NCBI RefSeq assembly: GCF_943914685.1
Contig: NZ_CALUCZ010000002.1
Coordinates: forward strand, 1-64,000
Reading direction: 5' to 3'
Origin: an uncultured Mobiluncus sp.
GTDB taxonomy: Bacteria > Actinomycetota > Actinomycetes > Actinomycetales > Actinomycetaceae
Length of the DNA: 64,000 nt
The notes under the pieces were generated by a model, which did not search any database, was not told where the DNA came from, and saw only the letters and a program-made list of their open reading frames with translations. Below are positions 55,151 to 63,577 of the stretch, in pieces. The position numbers and the translations under genes are program-made. Numbering within the stretch: position 1 is the stretch's first letter; each line of letters starts with the position of its first letter.

Positions 55151-55260
55151 CCCATAAGCCTAACGTTTTGCCCTGAGCACATCAAAATTACCCCGTTTAG
55201 AGGGGCGAAAAATCGAAAACGATGTGGTTCCATTAAGTGCGCCTATCGCACCTGAATCAG

Positions 55261-55333
55261 CGCCCCGGATGGGATTCGAACCCATGACCTTTTGCTCCGG
55301 AGGCAAACACTCTATCCACTGAGCTACCGGGGC
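55261..55333 (-). tRNA. tRNA-Arg (anticodon CCG)
   Basis: The minus strand begins GCCCCGGTAGCTCAGTGG and folds into a full cloverleaf: acceptor GCCCCGG/CCGGGGC, D arm with AGCTCAGTGGATAGAGT, anticodon loop CTCCGGA giving anticodon CCG, T arm GGGTTCGAATCCC, and discriminator G. CCA is not encoded. It reads CGG codons. It lies upstream of argS on the same strand. Confidence 0.95.
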
Positions 55334-55384
55334 TTGCTACAACCAGCTCCAACAGTTTACCGCTTTGCTTCCAGAAGGTAAATT

Positions 55385-56653
55385 TTAGCCACCTATCCCC
55401 AATGCCAACAGCGCTAAAAGTCCCAGATTTAGGGCAATAATCAGAGCAGCTACCAAGATGTTAATGGCCAGCAACCATTTGGGGTCAGCAAAAGGTCCCA
55501 TAATATCCCTTTTCGACGTATAGATAACCAAGGGTAACAACGCAAAAGGAATTCCTAAGGACAGCAAGGCTTGGCTTAACACCAACGCCCAGGTGGGGTC
55601 GAAACCAAACGCCAAGATGACCAATCCCGGTATCAAGGTCACCACACGCCGCGCTAGCAGCGGAACGCGTATGTGCAGCAAACCGGCCATAATTTCTGAA
55701 CCGGCATAAGCTCCCACCGAAGTGGAGGCTAATCCCGAAGCCAGCAATCCGACTGCGAACACCGTGGCTACCCCGCCACCGAGAGCGCCGGCTATGACGT
55801 GGTAAGCGCCCTCAATAGTGTCCGTGTCCTCCTGTCCAGTTCCGGAGCCGTGCAACGAGGCGGCAGCCAGCAGTACCAGGGCAATGTTAACCGAACCGGC
55901 CACCAGCAACGCCCAGAATACATCCAGTTTCGTCGCCCGGAGGAGCCTGCGCTTGTGGTCGTCCGTGTGCTCTGAGCCGTGACGGTCTTTCGTCAGGGAA
56001 GAATGCAGGTAAATCGCGTGTGGCATCACGGTGGCTCCCAGCATAGAGGCAGCCACTAAAACTGAGTCAGCATTAGGGAATGTAGGCCGCAGTCCCGCCA
56101 CGGCAGCCTGCCAGGAGGGCGGGGCCACTACCAGTCCACCCACAAATCCCAGGGTGATGACCAGGAGCAGAGCGATGATGACCCGTTCAAACACAATCTG
56201 ACCGGAGGTATTTTGTAAAAACAGCAGCCCTAGAGACACCACACCGATTATCAAGCCGCCGACCAGCAGCGGAGTTCCAAATAAAAGGTTGAGGGCGATG
56301 GCTCCGCCGATGACTTCGGCCAAGTCGGTGGCACCCGCCACAATTTCGGCTTGAATCCAAAAGGCGAGTCGACTCGGTCGGCGTAAACGATCGCCTAAGA
56401 CCTGCGGCAGGGACCGGCCGGTTACTATTCCAAGTTTCGCGCTTTCGTATTGCACCAGCATGGCCATCAAGTTAGCCAGCACCAACACCCACACCAACGC
56501 GTAACCGTAGCGAGCTCCGGCAGTGATATTAGCAGCGACGTTACCCGGATCCACGTAGGCAACAGCGGCCACGAAAGCGGGCCCCATCAGGGCAACCAGA
56601 GACTTTTTAGGGGTTTTCTGCTCGTCAGTAAGGTAAGGCATACCTAACATCAT
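55385..56653 (-). CDS. mntH: Nramp-family divalent metal transporter
   Basis: A 422-residue membrane protein with eleven helices. The metal-binding helix 1 has VDPGNVAANI (Asp, Pro, Gly, Asn near residues 36-40) and helix 6 has GATVMPHAIYLHSS with Met and His near 206-208, the manganese-type signature. AEIVAGATDLAEVIGGAIALN is also typical. Starts compete: tandem ATGs at 56653 or the ATG of MPYLTDEQ about four codons on; none has a clear ribosome site. A DtxR/MntR-like site overlaps the first codons (56629-56647), so manganese or iron control is likely. Confidence 0.94.
   Translation of the reverse strand: MMLGMPYLTDEQKTPKKSLVALMGPAFVAAVAYVDPGNVAANITAGARYGYALVWVLVLANLMAMLVQYESAKLGIVTGRSLPQVLGDRLRRPSRLAFWIQAEIVAGATDLAEVIGGAIALNLLFGTPLLVGGLIIGVVSLGLLFLQNTSGQIVFERVIIALLLVITLGFVGGLVVAPPSWQAAVAGLRPTFPNADSVLVAASMLGATVMPHAIYLHSSLTKDRHGSEHTDDHKRRLLRATKLDVFWALLVAGSVNIALVLLAAASLHGSGTGQEDTDTIEGAYHVIAGALGGGVATVFAVGLLASGLASTSVGAYAGSEIMAGLLHIRVPLLARRVVTLIPGLVILAFGFDPTWALVLSQALLSLGIPFALLPLVIYTSKRDIMGPFADPKWLLAINILVAALIIALNLGLLALLALGIGG
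56629..56647. promoter_or_regulatory. DtxR/MntR-like box over the mntH start
   Basis: The minus strand reads TTAGGTATGCCTTACCTTA, matching 15 of 19 positions of the DtxR-family consensus. It lies over the first codons of the long mntH reading. Repressors that bind at the start region are normal for leaderless or short-leader mRNAs, so this supports control by an MntR- or DtxR-type protein and hints that the downstream ATG may be used. Overlap with codons could also produce it by chance. Confidence 0.45.
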
Positions 56654-56712
56654 ACGCGAAACTGCTAGGCAGTGAAATCCCGATGGGAAACGCGTAGGTA
56701 GAGGTGGGAAAC

Positions 56713-57102
56713 TTAGGCTTCAGTGTCCAAGGCTCGCCCCACCGAGCCGTTGCCCAGCATGGCGCGCATAGAAGTGAAAGTGGCCAAGCGATCATGTTGG
56801 CTCAGAGGTTGCGGACGACGCATCAGCAACTGATGGTTTTGGGTACGCGCGGAGGAAACAGAAGCCTGGTTTATCCGCGATTCAGCCAAAGTCAAAGCAA
56901 ACAGAGAGGCAGAATCAGCACCCGGTTCAATAACCTCACCGGTGACGGATTCAATCAGGTCACGATCGCTTCGAGAAAGATGTGACAGTACCCACTGGGT
57001 GTGTTCATCGACAACGGTCTGCGCCCCGCGCAACGCATCGCTGCTTTGGCGCTGCTTAGCTACTACGGCTGCCAAACGAACTGCCGAGCGCTGCTGTTCC
57101 AT
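56713..57102 (-). CDS. Small soluble protein, unknown role
   Basis: A 129-residue charged, mostly helical protein rich in Ser, Arg, Gln and Ala with no signal peptide, membrane segment or domain that I recognise (for example RSAVRLAAVVAKQRQSSDAL). ATG 57102 follows AAAGGTTAGGCA. It lies between mntH and the GDPD gene on the same strand and is separated from GDPD by a hairpin. It is probably real because the reading frame is clean and the start is well spaced. Confidence 0.55.
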   Translation of the reverse strand: MEQQRSAVRLAAVVAKQRQSSDALRGAQTVVDEHTQWVLSHLSRSDRDLIESVTGEVIEPGADSASLFALTLAESRINQASVSSARTQNHQLLMRRPQPLSQHDRLATFTSMRAMLGNGSVGRALDTEA

Positions 57103-57164
57103 TGCCTAACCTTTCATTGAAAGTATGTCGATATCAGTAATCTACCAGTTACTTTCGTCAGCTC

Positions 57165-57221
57165 CAAGGGAATTCTTAGCTTTTTCTGATATTTATTTCA
57201 GATTTTGCTAAGTATTCCTTG
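57165..57221 (-). terminator. Stem-loop after the GDPD gene
   Basis: CAAGGGAAT and CTTAGC (57165-57180) pair with GCTAAG and ATTCCTTG (57207-57221), with an inner TCTGA/TCAGA stem. It begins 24 bases past the GDPD stop on the minus strand and is a plausible terminator in an AT-rich gap. Confidence 0.55.
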
Positions 57222-57244
57222 ATATTTCAACCAATTTTCGGCAA

Positions 57245-58204
57245 TTAGCTGGAAGAATCCTTAGTGTGGGTTTGGGCTAATGTACTGACAATATCGGTGT
57301 AAATTCCATCAACGCCAAGGGAAACTAAACGCCGATAGGAGGAGGCATCATTCACCGTCCACACATAGACCGGACAGCCTAGGGTGTGTGCGGCCGCCAC
57401 AAACCGTGGAGTCACGATTTTTATCCCCCGGATAGTTTCCGGTACTGCCAGTGCGCAGTGAAAATCTCTGAGCAGGCACGGTACTATGCCGAAGCGGTAG
57501 AGCCGTTCGAGATGGCGTTTTTCCGCTAATCCCACCATGACATGGTGCGCGTTGACTTCGATTTGAGACATTGCCTCGTTTCCCTGTTCCCAGGCCAAGA
57601 AACTTTCCGAGGGAATTCCTACGCTGCGAATTTCCGGGTGGATTGGCCGCACCAAACCGGCGGCGGCTGCCCCCCAAAGCCGCGCGATTTCCTGCGCTCC
57701 TGGTAAATATCCGCACACCGGCCCGAGACGCCGGGCCATTCTCCAGACTCGCCGGGTAGAAAAAGACCCTAACGCGAGGCGACCCAAATCGCGGCGCCCC
57801 TGCAAGACGCGGAGCGCCCCCGGCACGACTGCATCAGTTTTCGCGTCGATATTCAGGTAAATTTCGGGGTATCGATCCAGGAATTCTTCCAGGCTGAAGG
57901 GCTGCTCGCCGTTAGGCAGTTGATGTCGGCACAGCTCCGCCCACGTAACTTCGGCAATAGTGACTTCCCTGTCCGCCGCGTGCCACAGCGGGTCGTGGCT
58001 GATTACGGGAACCCCGTCGGTGGTGGCGTGAATATCAGTTTCCAACCCGGCAACCGCCTGGCAAGAAACAGCCCAGTCAAAGGCAGCTCGTGAATTTTCC
58101 GGGACTGGGCACCCCAAAGCCGCGCTGGCCGACACTGCCGCCCCGCGATGAGCCAACAGCACTGGCCGATGGCGCGAGACGGGAAAAACAGGAGCGGGCC
58201 GCAA
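57245..58204 (-). CDS. Glycerophosphodiester phosphodiesterase family protein
   Basis: A 319-residue TIM-barrel enzyme that splits glycerophosphodiesters to glycerol-3-phosphate and alcohol. The catalytic motif is LLAHRGAAVSASAALGCPVPENS (His and Arg near residues 19-20), with GLETDIHATTDGVPVISHDPLWHAADR as the metal and base site and VYVWTVNDASSYRRLVSLGVDGIYTD at the end. The start is TTG 58204; no better start is evident. It has no signal peptide. The next gene upstream ends 15 bases before. Confidence 0.9.
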   Translation of the reverse strand: MRPAPVFPVSRHRPVLLAHRGAAVSASAALGCPVPENSRAAFDWAVSCQAVAGLETDIHATTDGVPVISHDPLWHAADREVTIAEVTWAELCRHQLPNGEQPFSLEEFLDRYPEIYLNIDAKTDAVVPGALRVLQGRRDLGRLALGSFSTRRVWRMARRLGPVCGYLPGAQEIARLWGAAAAGLVRPIHPEIRSVGIPSESFLAWEQGNEAMSQIEVNAHHVMVGLAEKRHLERLYRFGIVPCLLRDFHCALAVPETIRGIKIVTPRFVAAAHTLGCPVYVWTVNDASSYRRLVSLGVDGIYTDIVSTLAQTHTKDSSS

Positions 58205-58219
58205 AATCAGGAAATAAAT

Positions 58220-59044
58220 CTAGGAGCAAATCTGATTGATAAACCGGGCACCATGACGCTTCATCCAACCCATAGGTTCGACGGATTCCTTGTCAGGATT
58301 GCGAATTTCAAAGTGCAAGTGAGGACCGGTGGAGCGGCCAGTCGAGCCCACACCGGCGATAACATCTCCGGCTTTCACCTTTTCGCCCTCATGCACATAA
58401 ATTCCATTGCTATACATATGCAGGTAACGGGAATAGAACACTTCGCCGTCCCGAACATGCTTAACAGTAATAATGCCGGTGGAACCCTGCATTCCTGCAT
58501 CCATCACAATTCCGTCGGCTACCGCGTGGATATTCGTACCGGTAGGGGCAGAAAGATCAACCCCTTCGTGCATCATCCGAATTCCCGTCACCGGATTGAC
58601 TCGCATCCCCCACGCAGAGGTAAACGTGTAGCTTCCCGACAACAGTGGCCACAGCAAGAGTTCTTCCTCTGGAGCGGCAGAAGCGTCGCCGTTAGCGGAG
58701 CCCTGCGCGGCGCACTGTCCCAATGCGGAGGCTTCCACCACTCGGGAGCGCGAACTGGCGGGGACAGCGTTTAAGTCTGAGTCATAATCAGTAGCGCCGC
58801 TGGCCTTAGCCACGACAGAGAGCAAAGTCTGATTGGTGCTGAAATCAAAATTTGGAGAGGCGATGGAGAGATTCGGGGAAACCATCCCGGACAGCGGAGC
58901 GACGACGGTGATAGCCGAAACCACGCCCAGCAAGACTAGGCGCGGAGCATTGAAAACTTGCGCTTCTTTACGGATGCGCGCGGACTGAGCACGATTGCGC
59001 AATTCGCGTGCTTCCCGACGAGTGCGAGGCCTTTCGTTTTCCAC
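58220..59044 (-). CDS. M23-family (LytM-like) peptidoglycan hydrolase-like protein
   Basis: A 274-residue secreted or anchored protein with a basic N-terminus, one hydrophobic segment (LVLLGVVSAITVVAPLSG, near 33-50) and a C-terminal M23 domain. Zinc ligands are His and Asp in MMHEGVDLSAPTGT (near residue 170) and HxH in STGPHLHFEIRNP (near 245). With those residues the peptidase may be active. The start is GTG 59044 after GGAAGGT. About 190 AT-rich bases before it hold the promoter and no other feature that I can see. Confidence 0.9.
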   Translation of the reverse strand: MENERPRTRREARELRNRAQSARIRKEAQVFNAPRLVLLGVVSAITVVAPLSGMVSPNLSIASPNFDFSTNQTLLSVVAKASGATDYDSDLNAVPASSRSRVVEASALGQCAAQGSANGDASAAPEEELLLWPLLSGSYTFTSAWGMRVNPVTGIRMMHEGVDLSAPTGTNIHAVADGIVMDAGMQGSTGIITVKHVRDGEVFYSRYLHMYSNGIYVHEGEKVKAGDVIAGVGSTGRSTGPHLHFEIRNPDKESVEPMGWMKRHGARFINQICS

Positions 59045-59233
59045 GGGTTACCTTCCGACTCTGGATAACAACTCGAGCTCAAGTTTATAACAAGTCGATA
59101 ACGATTTGCAATTAAATGGGTGTATCAATTTTCACTTTAGTAACATTTGTTAACACTAAACGCTTTTTTACGAAAATTGCCTGAAAAAATCGTGGATATT
59201 TAGTATCAATTTCGCCGCGCAGTTTTGCTCCGT

Positions 59234-60268
59234 TCAGAGCAAATCCCGGACCTCACCGACCAGTTCCTCCAAGATATCTTCCAGGAAAATTACCCCGATA
59301 ATCGTTGTGGAACCCTCTGGGCTGACGACTCCGGCTAGGTGAGTACCTTGCTTTTGCATGACCCGCAGGGCATCCTCCACTTCCATCTGGGGAGTCACGG
59401 GAATCAACGAACGAATCCGCCAGGGTTCCAAGGGTTGTTCACGAGATTCTTTCTCTACCGCAATAACATCTTTGATATGCAGGTATCCGGTAATCTTTCC
59501 GGTTTCATCGGTAACCGGAAAACGTGAAAACCCGGTGCGCGCCACAGTTTTTTCCGCCTCTATAGGAGTTATGTCGGCGGGCAAGGTCACCAAGTTCTCT
59601 AAACCGACCATCACTCCGGCCACGACTTCCGCAGAAAACTCCAGCGTCCCGGAAAGCAGTCCCAAGTCGTCTTCCAAAACCCCCTGCTCACGGGATTTCT
59701 CAACGATTGACGACATTTCTTCGACTGTAAAACTCACCCCAACTTCATCTTGAGGTTCCAAACCGAACAACCTCACCACCGAGTTCGCAAAGCGATTCAT
59801 GGCGCCGATGACGGGACGCAACGCCCTTTCAATCGCCACCATCGGGGGTGAGTAAATCAAAATGAGCCGGGTGTGGGCCGAAACCGAGGTATATTTCGGA
59901 ATCATCTCACCGGCCACCACGTGCAGGTACAGAACAATCAGCAAAGCGAGAATAATGGCTAGGGAATGGGCACTGACGGCAGGCAGTCCCAGCCGCAGGG
60001 CCACCGGCAGCAGCAGATGTGCGATAGCCGGTTCTGCCACCACTCCCAATCCGGTAGACGCCAGTGTAATTCCCAACTGACAAACCGCCAGCATCTCAGA
60101 AATATTTTCTACCGCAATCAGTGCGGAGGCCGCCCCGCGTTTCCCCTCTTTCACCAGGGGTTCAATTTCAGCTTTGCGCGAAGCCGTGAACGCAAATTCT
60201 GCCCCGACAAAGAAAGCGTTGATGGCCAGGAGCGCCACCATCACGATTAAAGCAACCCAATCACTCAT
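59234..60268 (-). CDS. CNNM/CorC-family membrane protein (short)
   Basis: A 344-residue protein with an N-terminal CNNM transmembrane domain (VALIVMVALLAINAFFVGAEFAFTASRKAEI at the start; GEMIPKYTSV near residue 120) and a CBS pair (about 205-335, ending TTIIGVIFLEDILEELVGEV). Bacterial CNNM proteins move or sense magnesium and related ions. It lacks the C-terminal CorC_HlyC domain seen in its neighbour. Its ATG has GGAGGCGACGC upstream and its first 8 bases overlap the neighbour's end, so the pair may form a complex. Confidence 0.9.
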   Translation of the reverse strand: MSDWVALIVMVALLAINAFFVGAEFAFTASRKAEIEPLVKEGKRGAASALIAVENISEMLAVCQLGITLASTGLGVVAEPAIAHLLLPVALRLGLPAVSAHSLAIILALLIVLYLHVVAGEMIPKYTSVSAHTRLILIYSPPMVAIERALRPVIGAMNRFANSVVRLFGLEPQDEVGVSFTVEEMSSIVEKSREQGVLEDDLGLLSGTLEFSAEVVAGVMVGLENLVTLPADITPIEAEKTVARTGFSRFPVTDETGKITGYLHIKDVIAVEKESREQPLEPWRIRSLIPVTPQMEVEDALRVMQKQGTHLAGVVSPEGSTTIIGVIFLEDILEELVGEVRDLL

Positions 60269-61628
60269 GCGTCGCCTCCGGGGAAGTCAACCGGCTGCCA
60301 GGAACCGAATTGCGGGTGATGCGAACCCGGTCGATACGCCGACCGTCCATCTGTTCGACACGCAAAAGGTATCCGTTGACCGAGACTGTCTCGCCTTGCG
60401 AGGGAATGTGACCCAGTTCGTTCATAATCAAGCCCCCCAAGGTTTCGTAGGGGCCCTCGTCAGGCAGTTCCACTTTGGTTTGAATCAACAGTTCATCGGG
60501 ACGTATCAGCCCCGGAACCAGCCACTCGCCCTCCAGAGGGTGATTAATCCCGGCGGCGTGTTGATCGTGTTCATCCGCGACCTCGCCCACGATTTCTTCG
60601 ACTGCGTCTTCCAAAGTCACGATGCCTGAAGTGCCCCCGTATTCGTCTACCACCACCGCTGTCTGACTGCCGGCGTCACGCAGCAGCACCATCAAATCAG
60701 CCAGTCCCATCGTTTCGGGAACCCTGGGGACTTCATACATCAGCGACGACGAAGTCACCACGACTTCACCGCGGCGTTCATAAGGAACGGATACGGCCCG
60801 GCGCAGGTTGGCGAATCCCAGAATGTCGTCCAAACCGTCCGGTCCAATCACCGGGAAACGGGAATGCCCAGTTTCCCGTGCTTTCGCGATGAGGTCATCC
60901 GCGGTGTCATTCTGAGTCAAATAGTGCACCCGCCCGCGGTCGGTCATCACATCTTTCGCCGCCAACCCGGAAATATGCACCGAACGGGTAAACAGGGAAG
61001 CGGTCGATAAATCCAGCAGCCCTTCCTCCGCGCTTTGACGCACCATCGCTACGAGCTCCTGAGCAGAATGCGCCCCGGACAGTTCTTCCACAACCTCCAC
61101 ACCTATGCGGTCCAACACGAAGTTCGCCGAAGCTTTCAGCACCACAATGAGAGGCTTGAAAATAAAGGTGAACGCCCGTTGCGGACGCACCACGAAGCCA
61201 GCCGCCTTCATGGGGTCCGCCAGCGCCAAGTTCTTGGGGATGAGCTCACCAAAAACCATGGAATACAGATTCGTGATGACCAAGGCGACCACCGCGCCCA
61301 GGGCCGTGGCTGCGGCCAGGGCCATGCCGGTGTGTCCCAAACCGCGTGTCACTAGGTTCGCGATGGCTTGTTGGGTGGTGTAACCCAGCAAAATGGTGGA
61401 CAGGGTGATGCCTACCTGGGTGCCGGAGAGCTGGGTAGACAGATTAGAAATAGAGTCTTTCACAAGGGCGGCCCGCTTGTCGCCGTTAGCCGCACGCCCC
61501 GCGACTCTGGCGGGGTCGACTGCTAGAAAAGCAAACTCGGTGGCGACAAAGAAAGCGTTGGCCAAGGTCAGCAGTATCCCTACCGCCACCAGCAGCCAGT
61601 CAGCCACTACGGGACTCAACCGACCCAC
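60261..61628 (-). CDS. CNNM/CorC-family membrane protein (full length)
   Basis: A 455-residue protein with the CNNM membrane domain (LLVAVGILLTLANAFFVATEFAFLAVD; GELIPKNLALADP near 150), a CBS pair (about 225-345, TAVVVDEYGGTSGIVTLEDAVEEIVGEV) and a C-terminal CorC_HlyC domain (about 360-440, ETLGGLIMNELGHIPSQGETV). It is upstream of and overlaps the shorter paralogue. The start is GTG 61628, with a weak AAGGGCG site. Role: Mg/Co transport or tolerance, inferred from family. Confidence 0.92.
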   Translation of the reverse strand: MGRLSPVVADWLLVAVGILLTLANAFFVATEFAFLAVDPARVAGRAANGDKRAALVKDSISNLSTQLSGTQVGITLSTILLGYTTQQAIANLVTRGLGHTGMALAAATALGAVVALVITNLYSMVFGELIPKNLALADPMKAAGFVVRPQRAFTFIFKPLIVVLKASANFVLDRIGVEVVEELSGAHSAQELVAMVRQSAEEGLLDLSTASLFTRSVHISGLAAKDVMTDRGRVHYLTQNDTADDLIAKARETGHSRFPVIGPDGLDDILGFANLRRAVSVPYERRGEVVVTSSSLMYEVPRVPETMGLADLMVLLRDAGSQTAVVVDEYGGTSGIVTLEDAVEEIVGEVADEHDQHAAGINHPLEGEWLVPGLIRPDELLIQTKVELPDEGPYETLGGLIMNELGHIPSQGETVSVNGYLLRVEQMDGRRIDRVRITRNSVPGSRLTSPEATHE

Positions 61629-61746
61629 CGCCCTTGTGCACCCTCATCTGAAACCAAGGCGGGACGGCTGAGAAGAGATCTGAGAACCGGGGTGCGGAAC
61701 AGAAAAAAAGATAATCGCGGGGTGTTTTGCAGTTTAACCACCGTAC

Positions 61747-62208
61747 TTATTTGCCAGCTGTGGCGGCACGAACAATTTCGCGGCGAACCCGTAGAGAAGG
61801 CTGGCCGTTACCATCGGCTAGGACCATGCCCAAGCCTCCCGCTAGGGAACCTCCCGCCACTAATCCGCGCATATACTCTTTGCGTTCTTCTGAGGAATTC
61901 GCTGCCCAAATCGGATTGTTTACCACGCTGATGGGCAGGTTAACCGCCGCCAAAATGAGGGCGCAAATCCGGGGGTACTTCCCCAGGGACAGACCGAGCG
62001 CAGTCACCGCCGTAGCGGCTCCGGCTAAGCGCGACAGCAACTTCGCATCCGAAGTCAGCATGGGCGGCAGGCCAATCTTTTCCAGGGTCGGCTCCATCTT
62101 TCGGAAACGTTCCACGTGGTCTGCGGGGTTACGCAAAGCGTCGAGGCCGTCATGAATGAACACCGCCGCCAGCAGCGGACGTGAAATAAAACGCAGCAAA
62201 GTCCTCAT
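61747..62208 (-). CDS. DoxX family membrane protein
   Basis: A 153-residue protein with four hydrophobic segments. The N-terminus LLRFISRPLLAAVFIHDGLDALRNP is typical of DoxX-like proteins. I chose ATG 62208 because GGGGAC lies upstream and because the 93-residue extension to 62487 is arginine-rich with no homology and covers the sigma factor promoter. DoxX proteins take part in redox sensing with thiol systems in mycobacteria. It is divergent from the SigH-type gene, so a shared stress link is possible. Confidence 0.85.
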   Translation of the reverse strand: MRTLLRFISRPLLAAVFIHDGLDALRNPADHVERFRKMEPTLEKIGLPPMLTSDAKLLSRLAGAATAVTALGLSLGKYPRICALILAAVNLPISVVNNPIWAANSSEERKEYMRGLVAGGSLAGGLGMVLADGNGQPSLRVRREIVRAATAGK

Positions 62209-62268
62209 AACACTATTGTCCCCATTTTTTAGACCAGTTCGCACCTTTTCGAAACGTTTTTGGGCGGT

Positions 62269-62293
62269 GGAATAAAAACCACCCACTACGGTT
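62269..62293 (+). promoter_or_regulatory. SigH/SigR-type promoter before the sigma factor gene
   Basis: GGAATA (62269-62274), then 16 bases, then GTT (62291-62293) preceded by CG. This matches the GGAAYA-N16-18-cGTT pattern of SigR/SigH promoters. It is 121 bases before the start of the sigH-like gene, so it supports autoregulation. The opposite strand drives the DoxX gene, and its promoter is not clear. Confidence 0.55.
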
Positions 62294-62413
62294 ATAACAG
62301 GTGTGAGACAAACTTTGGGAAAACCTCTCGCCAAGCCCCCTCGAGCCCGAGGCACGACAAACCGGGCGCAATCTCTCCCGCCCTCCCCCTGCAGAGGTCT
62401 AGACTGGGCAACG

Positions 62414-63001
62414 ATGAGCGAAACAGTAAACTCTGCGCCCCCAGGGACGCCGACCAAATCGGAGCAGCGTTTCGAAACGGAAGTCATGCCGTTTTTGAAT
62501 CAGCTCTATTCCGGTGCTTTGCGCCTGACCAGGAACCCACACGACGCCGAGGACTTGGTTCAAGAAACTTTCCTGAAAGCCTTTAAAAGTTTCGATTCTT
62601 TTCAGGAGGGAACGAACCTGTTGGCATGGCTCTATCGCATCATGACCAACACTTTCATTAATTCTTATCGCAAGGATCAGCGTCGTCCCCGTACGGAAAC
62701 CATGGCTGAACTGACGGATTATCAACTCGCTCAGGACGACTCAAACCGAGAAGCCCATTCAGCGGAGTCTCTGGCCTTGGATCGTCTGGGAACCCAAGAT
62801 ATTCTTGACGCCCTGGATGCCCTACCCGATGAATACCGCGAAGCGGTGTACCTAGCCGATGTGGAAGGTTTGGCTTACAAAGAAATCGCGGAAATCCTCG
62901 ATATTCCCTCCGGAACAGTCATGTCCCGCCTGCACCGAGGGCGGGCGAAACTGCGAAAAATGTTGAGGGAACGTGTGGAAGCTGAGGTGTTGGTGCCATG
63001 A
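62414..63001 (+). CDS. sigH: ECF sigma factor, SigH/SigR type
   Basis: A 195-residue ECF sigma factor. Region 2 is [38 protein letters not shown], and region 4 is [42 protein letters not shown] chose ATG 62414, where homologous proteins begin; the frame stays open to 62303 but gives low-complexity residues. The next gene is its anti-sigma factor, overlapping in ATGA fashion, which fixes the identity as the thiol-stress type. It controls the thioredoxin and mycothiol response in relatives. Confidence 0.93.
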   Translation: MSETVNSAPPGTPTKSEQRFETEVMPFLNQLYSGALRLTRNPHDAEDLVQETFLKAFKSFDSFQEGTNLLAWLYRIMTNTFINSYRKDQRRPRTETMAELTDYQLAQDDSNREAHSAESLALDRLGTQDILDALDALPDEYREAVYLADVEGLAYKEIAEILDIPSGTVMSRLHRGRAKLRKMLRERVEAEVLVP

Positions 63002-63273
63002 GTGAGGAAAAACTTAATCCACAGATGCCCACCGTGTCTGAATTCGACTGTAACTGCGACACGGTCACGGAAAATATGCGCGAAATCATGAACGGGGAAA
63101 TGGACTTGCCCACCGCCCAGCATTTTCATGAGCATCTGCGCCACTGCCCTAACTGCCACGAGGAATCCCTGCGGGTAGAACGCTACATCACGCTGCTGCG
63201 ACAATCCTGCCGCTGTGAAGCCCCGGTTGAGCTGCGAGAACGTATCATGATTGAGATTCGTAAAATCTGTTAG
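62998..63273 (+). CDS. rsrA: Zinc-containing anti-sigma factor, RsrA type
   Basis: A 91-residue ZAS protein that holds the sigma factor until oxidation forms a disulfide. The zinc motif is HLRHCPNC (H-x3-C-x2-C, near residues 40-47). Two further Cys near the N-terminus (CNCD) and the C-terminus (SCRCE, RKIC) are extra. It overlaps the sigma factor gene by four bases. Length is normal for mycothiol-system anti-sigma factors. Confidence 0.93.
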   Translation: MSEEKLNPQMPTVSEFDCNCDTVTENMREIMNGEMDLPTAQHFHEHLRHCPNCHEESLRVERYITLLRQSCRCEAPVELRERIMIEIRKIC

Positions 63274-63376
63274 CCACCCTGCGCCTCTAGGCCGGCAGGC
63301 GCGTACCGGGTTTGCGGGAAGGCTGGGAATATGTGAAAATAGGCAGGTTGATTACCAACCTGAGAAGGAGGCTGTT

Positions 63377-63451
63377 ATGTCGAAACGCGGTCGCAAGCGT
63401 CGGGCGCGGTCCAAGAGTGCCGCTAATCACGGCAAACGCCCCAATGCTTAA
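63377..63451 (+). CDS. Ribosomal protein bL37 (24 residues)
   Basis: A tiny basic protein starting MSKRGRKRRARSKSAAN and ending HGKRPNA, matching the actinobacterial bL37/AURKAIP1-COX24 type of 50S protein. GAAGGAGG is 6 bases before ATG 63377. It lies after the SigH/RsrA pair, as in many actinobacteria, and is followed by a terminator. Confidence 0.9.
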   Translation: MSKRGRKRRARSKSAANHGKRPNA

Positions 63452-63463
63452 AGCTTGAACGGC

Positions 63464-63506
63464 GGGTGCGGGATAGTGAGAACTTCCCGCACCCCCGGTG
63501 TCTTTT
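63464..63506 (+). terminator. Terminator after the bL37 gene
   Basis: GGGTGCGGGA (63464-63473) pairs perfectly with TCCCGCACCC (63485-63494) and is followed by a T-rich tract TCTTTT. It is 12 bases past the bL37 stop. Confidence 0.82.
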
Positions 63507-63527
63507 AGACTGAAAGACCCGAAATGC

Positions 63528-63566
63528 AGTTTTCCCCGGAAGAAACCACATCTTCCGGGGAAAACT
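63528..63566. terminator. Strong palindromic terminator after kgd
   Basis: AGTTTTCCCCGGAAGA (63528-63543) and TCTTCCGGGGAAAACT (63551-63566) form a perfect 16-base stem with a 7-base loop. It lies 11 bases past the stop of the minus-strand kgd gene and is likely to end that transcript. Confidence 0.85.
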
Positions 63567-63577
63567 ATCACCGCCGT

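Noticed and set aside
62303..62413. Longer N-terminus for the sigma factor
   Set aside because: The extra residues are Arg/Pro-rich, without a ribosome site, and lie where the promoter element is.
61747..62487. 246-residue version of the DoxX protein
   Set aside because: The extension overlaps the divergent promoter and the start of the sigma factor gene; the short form has a site and the family N-terminus.
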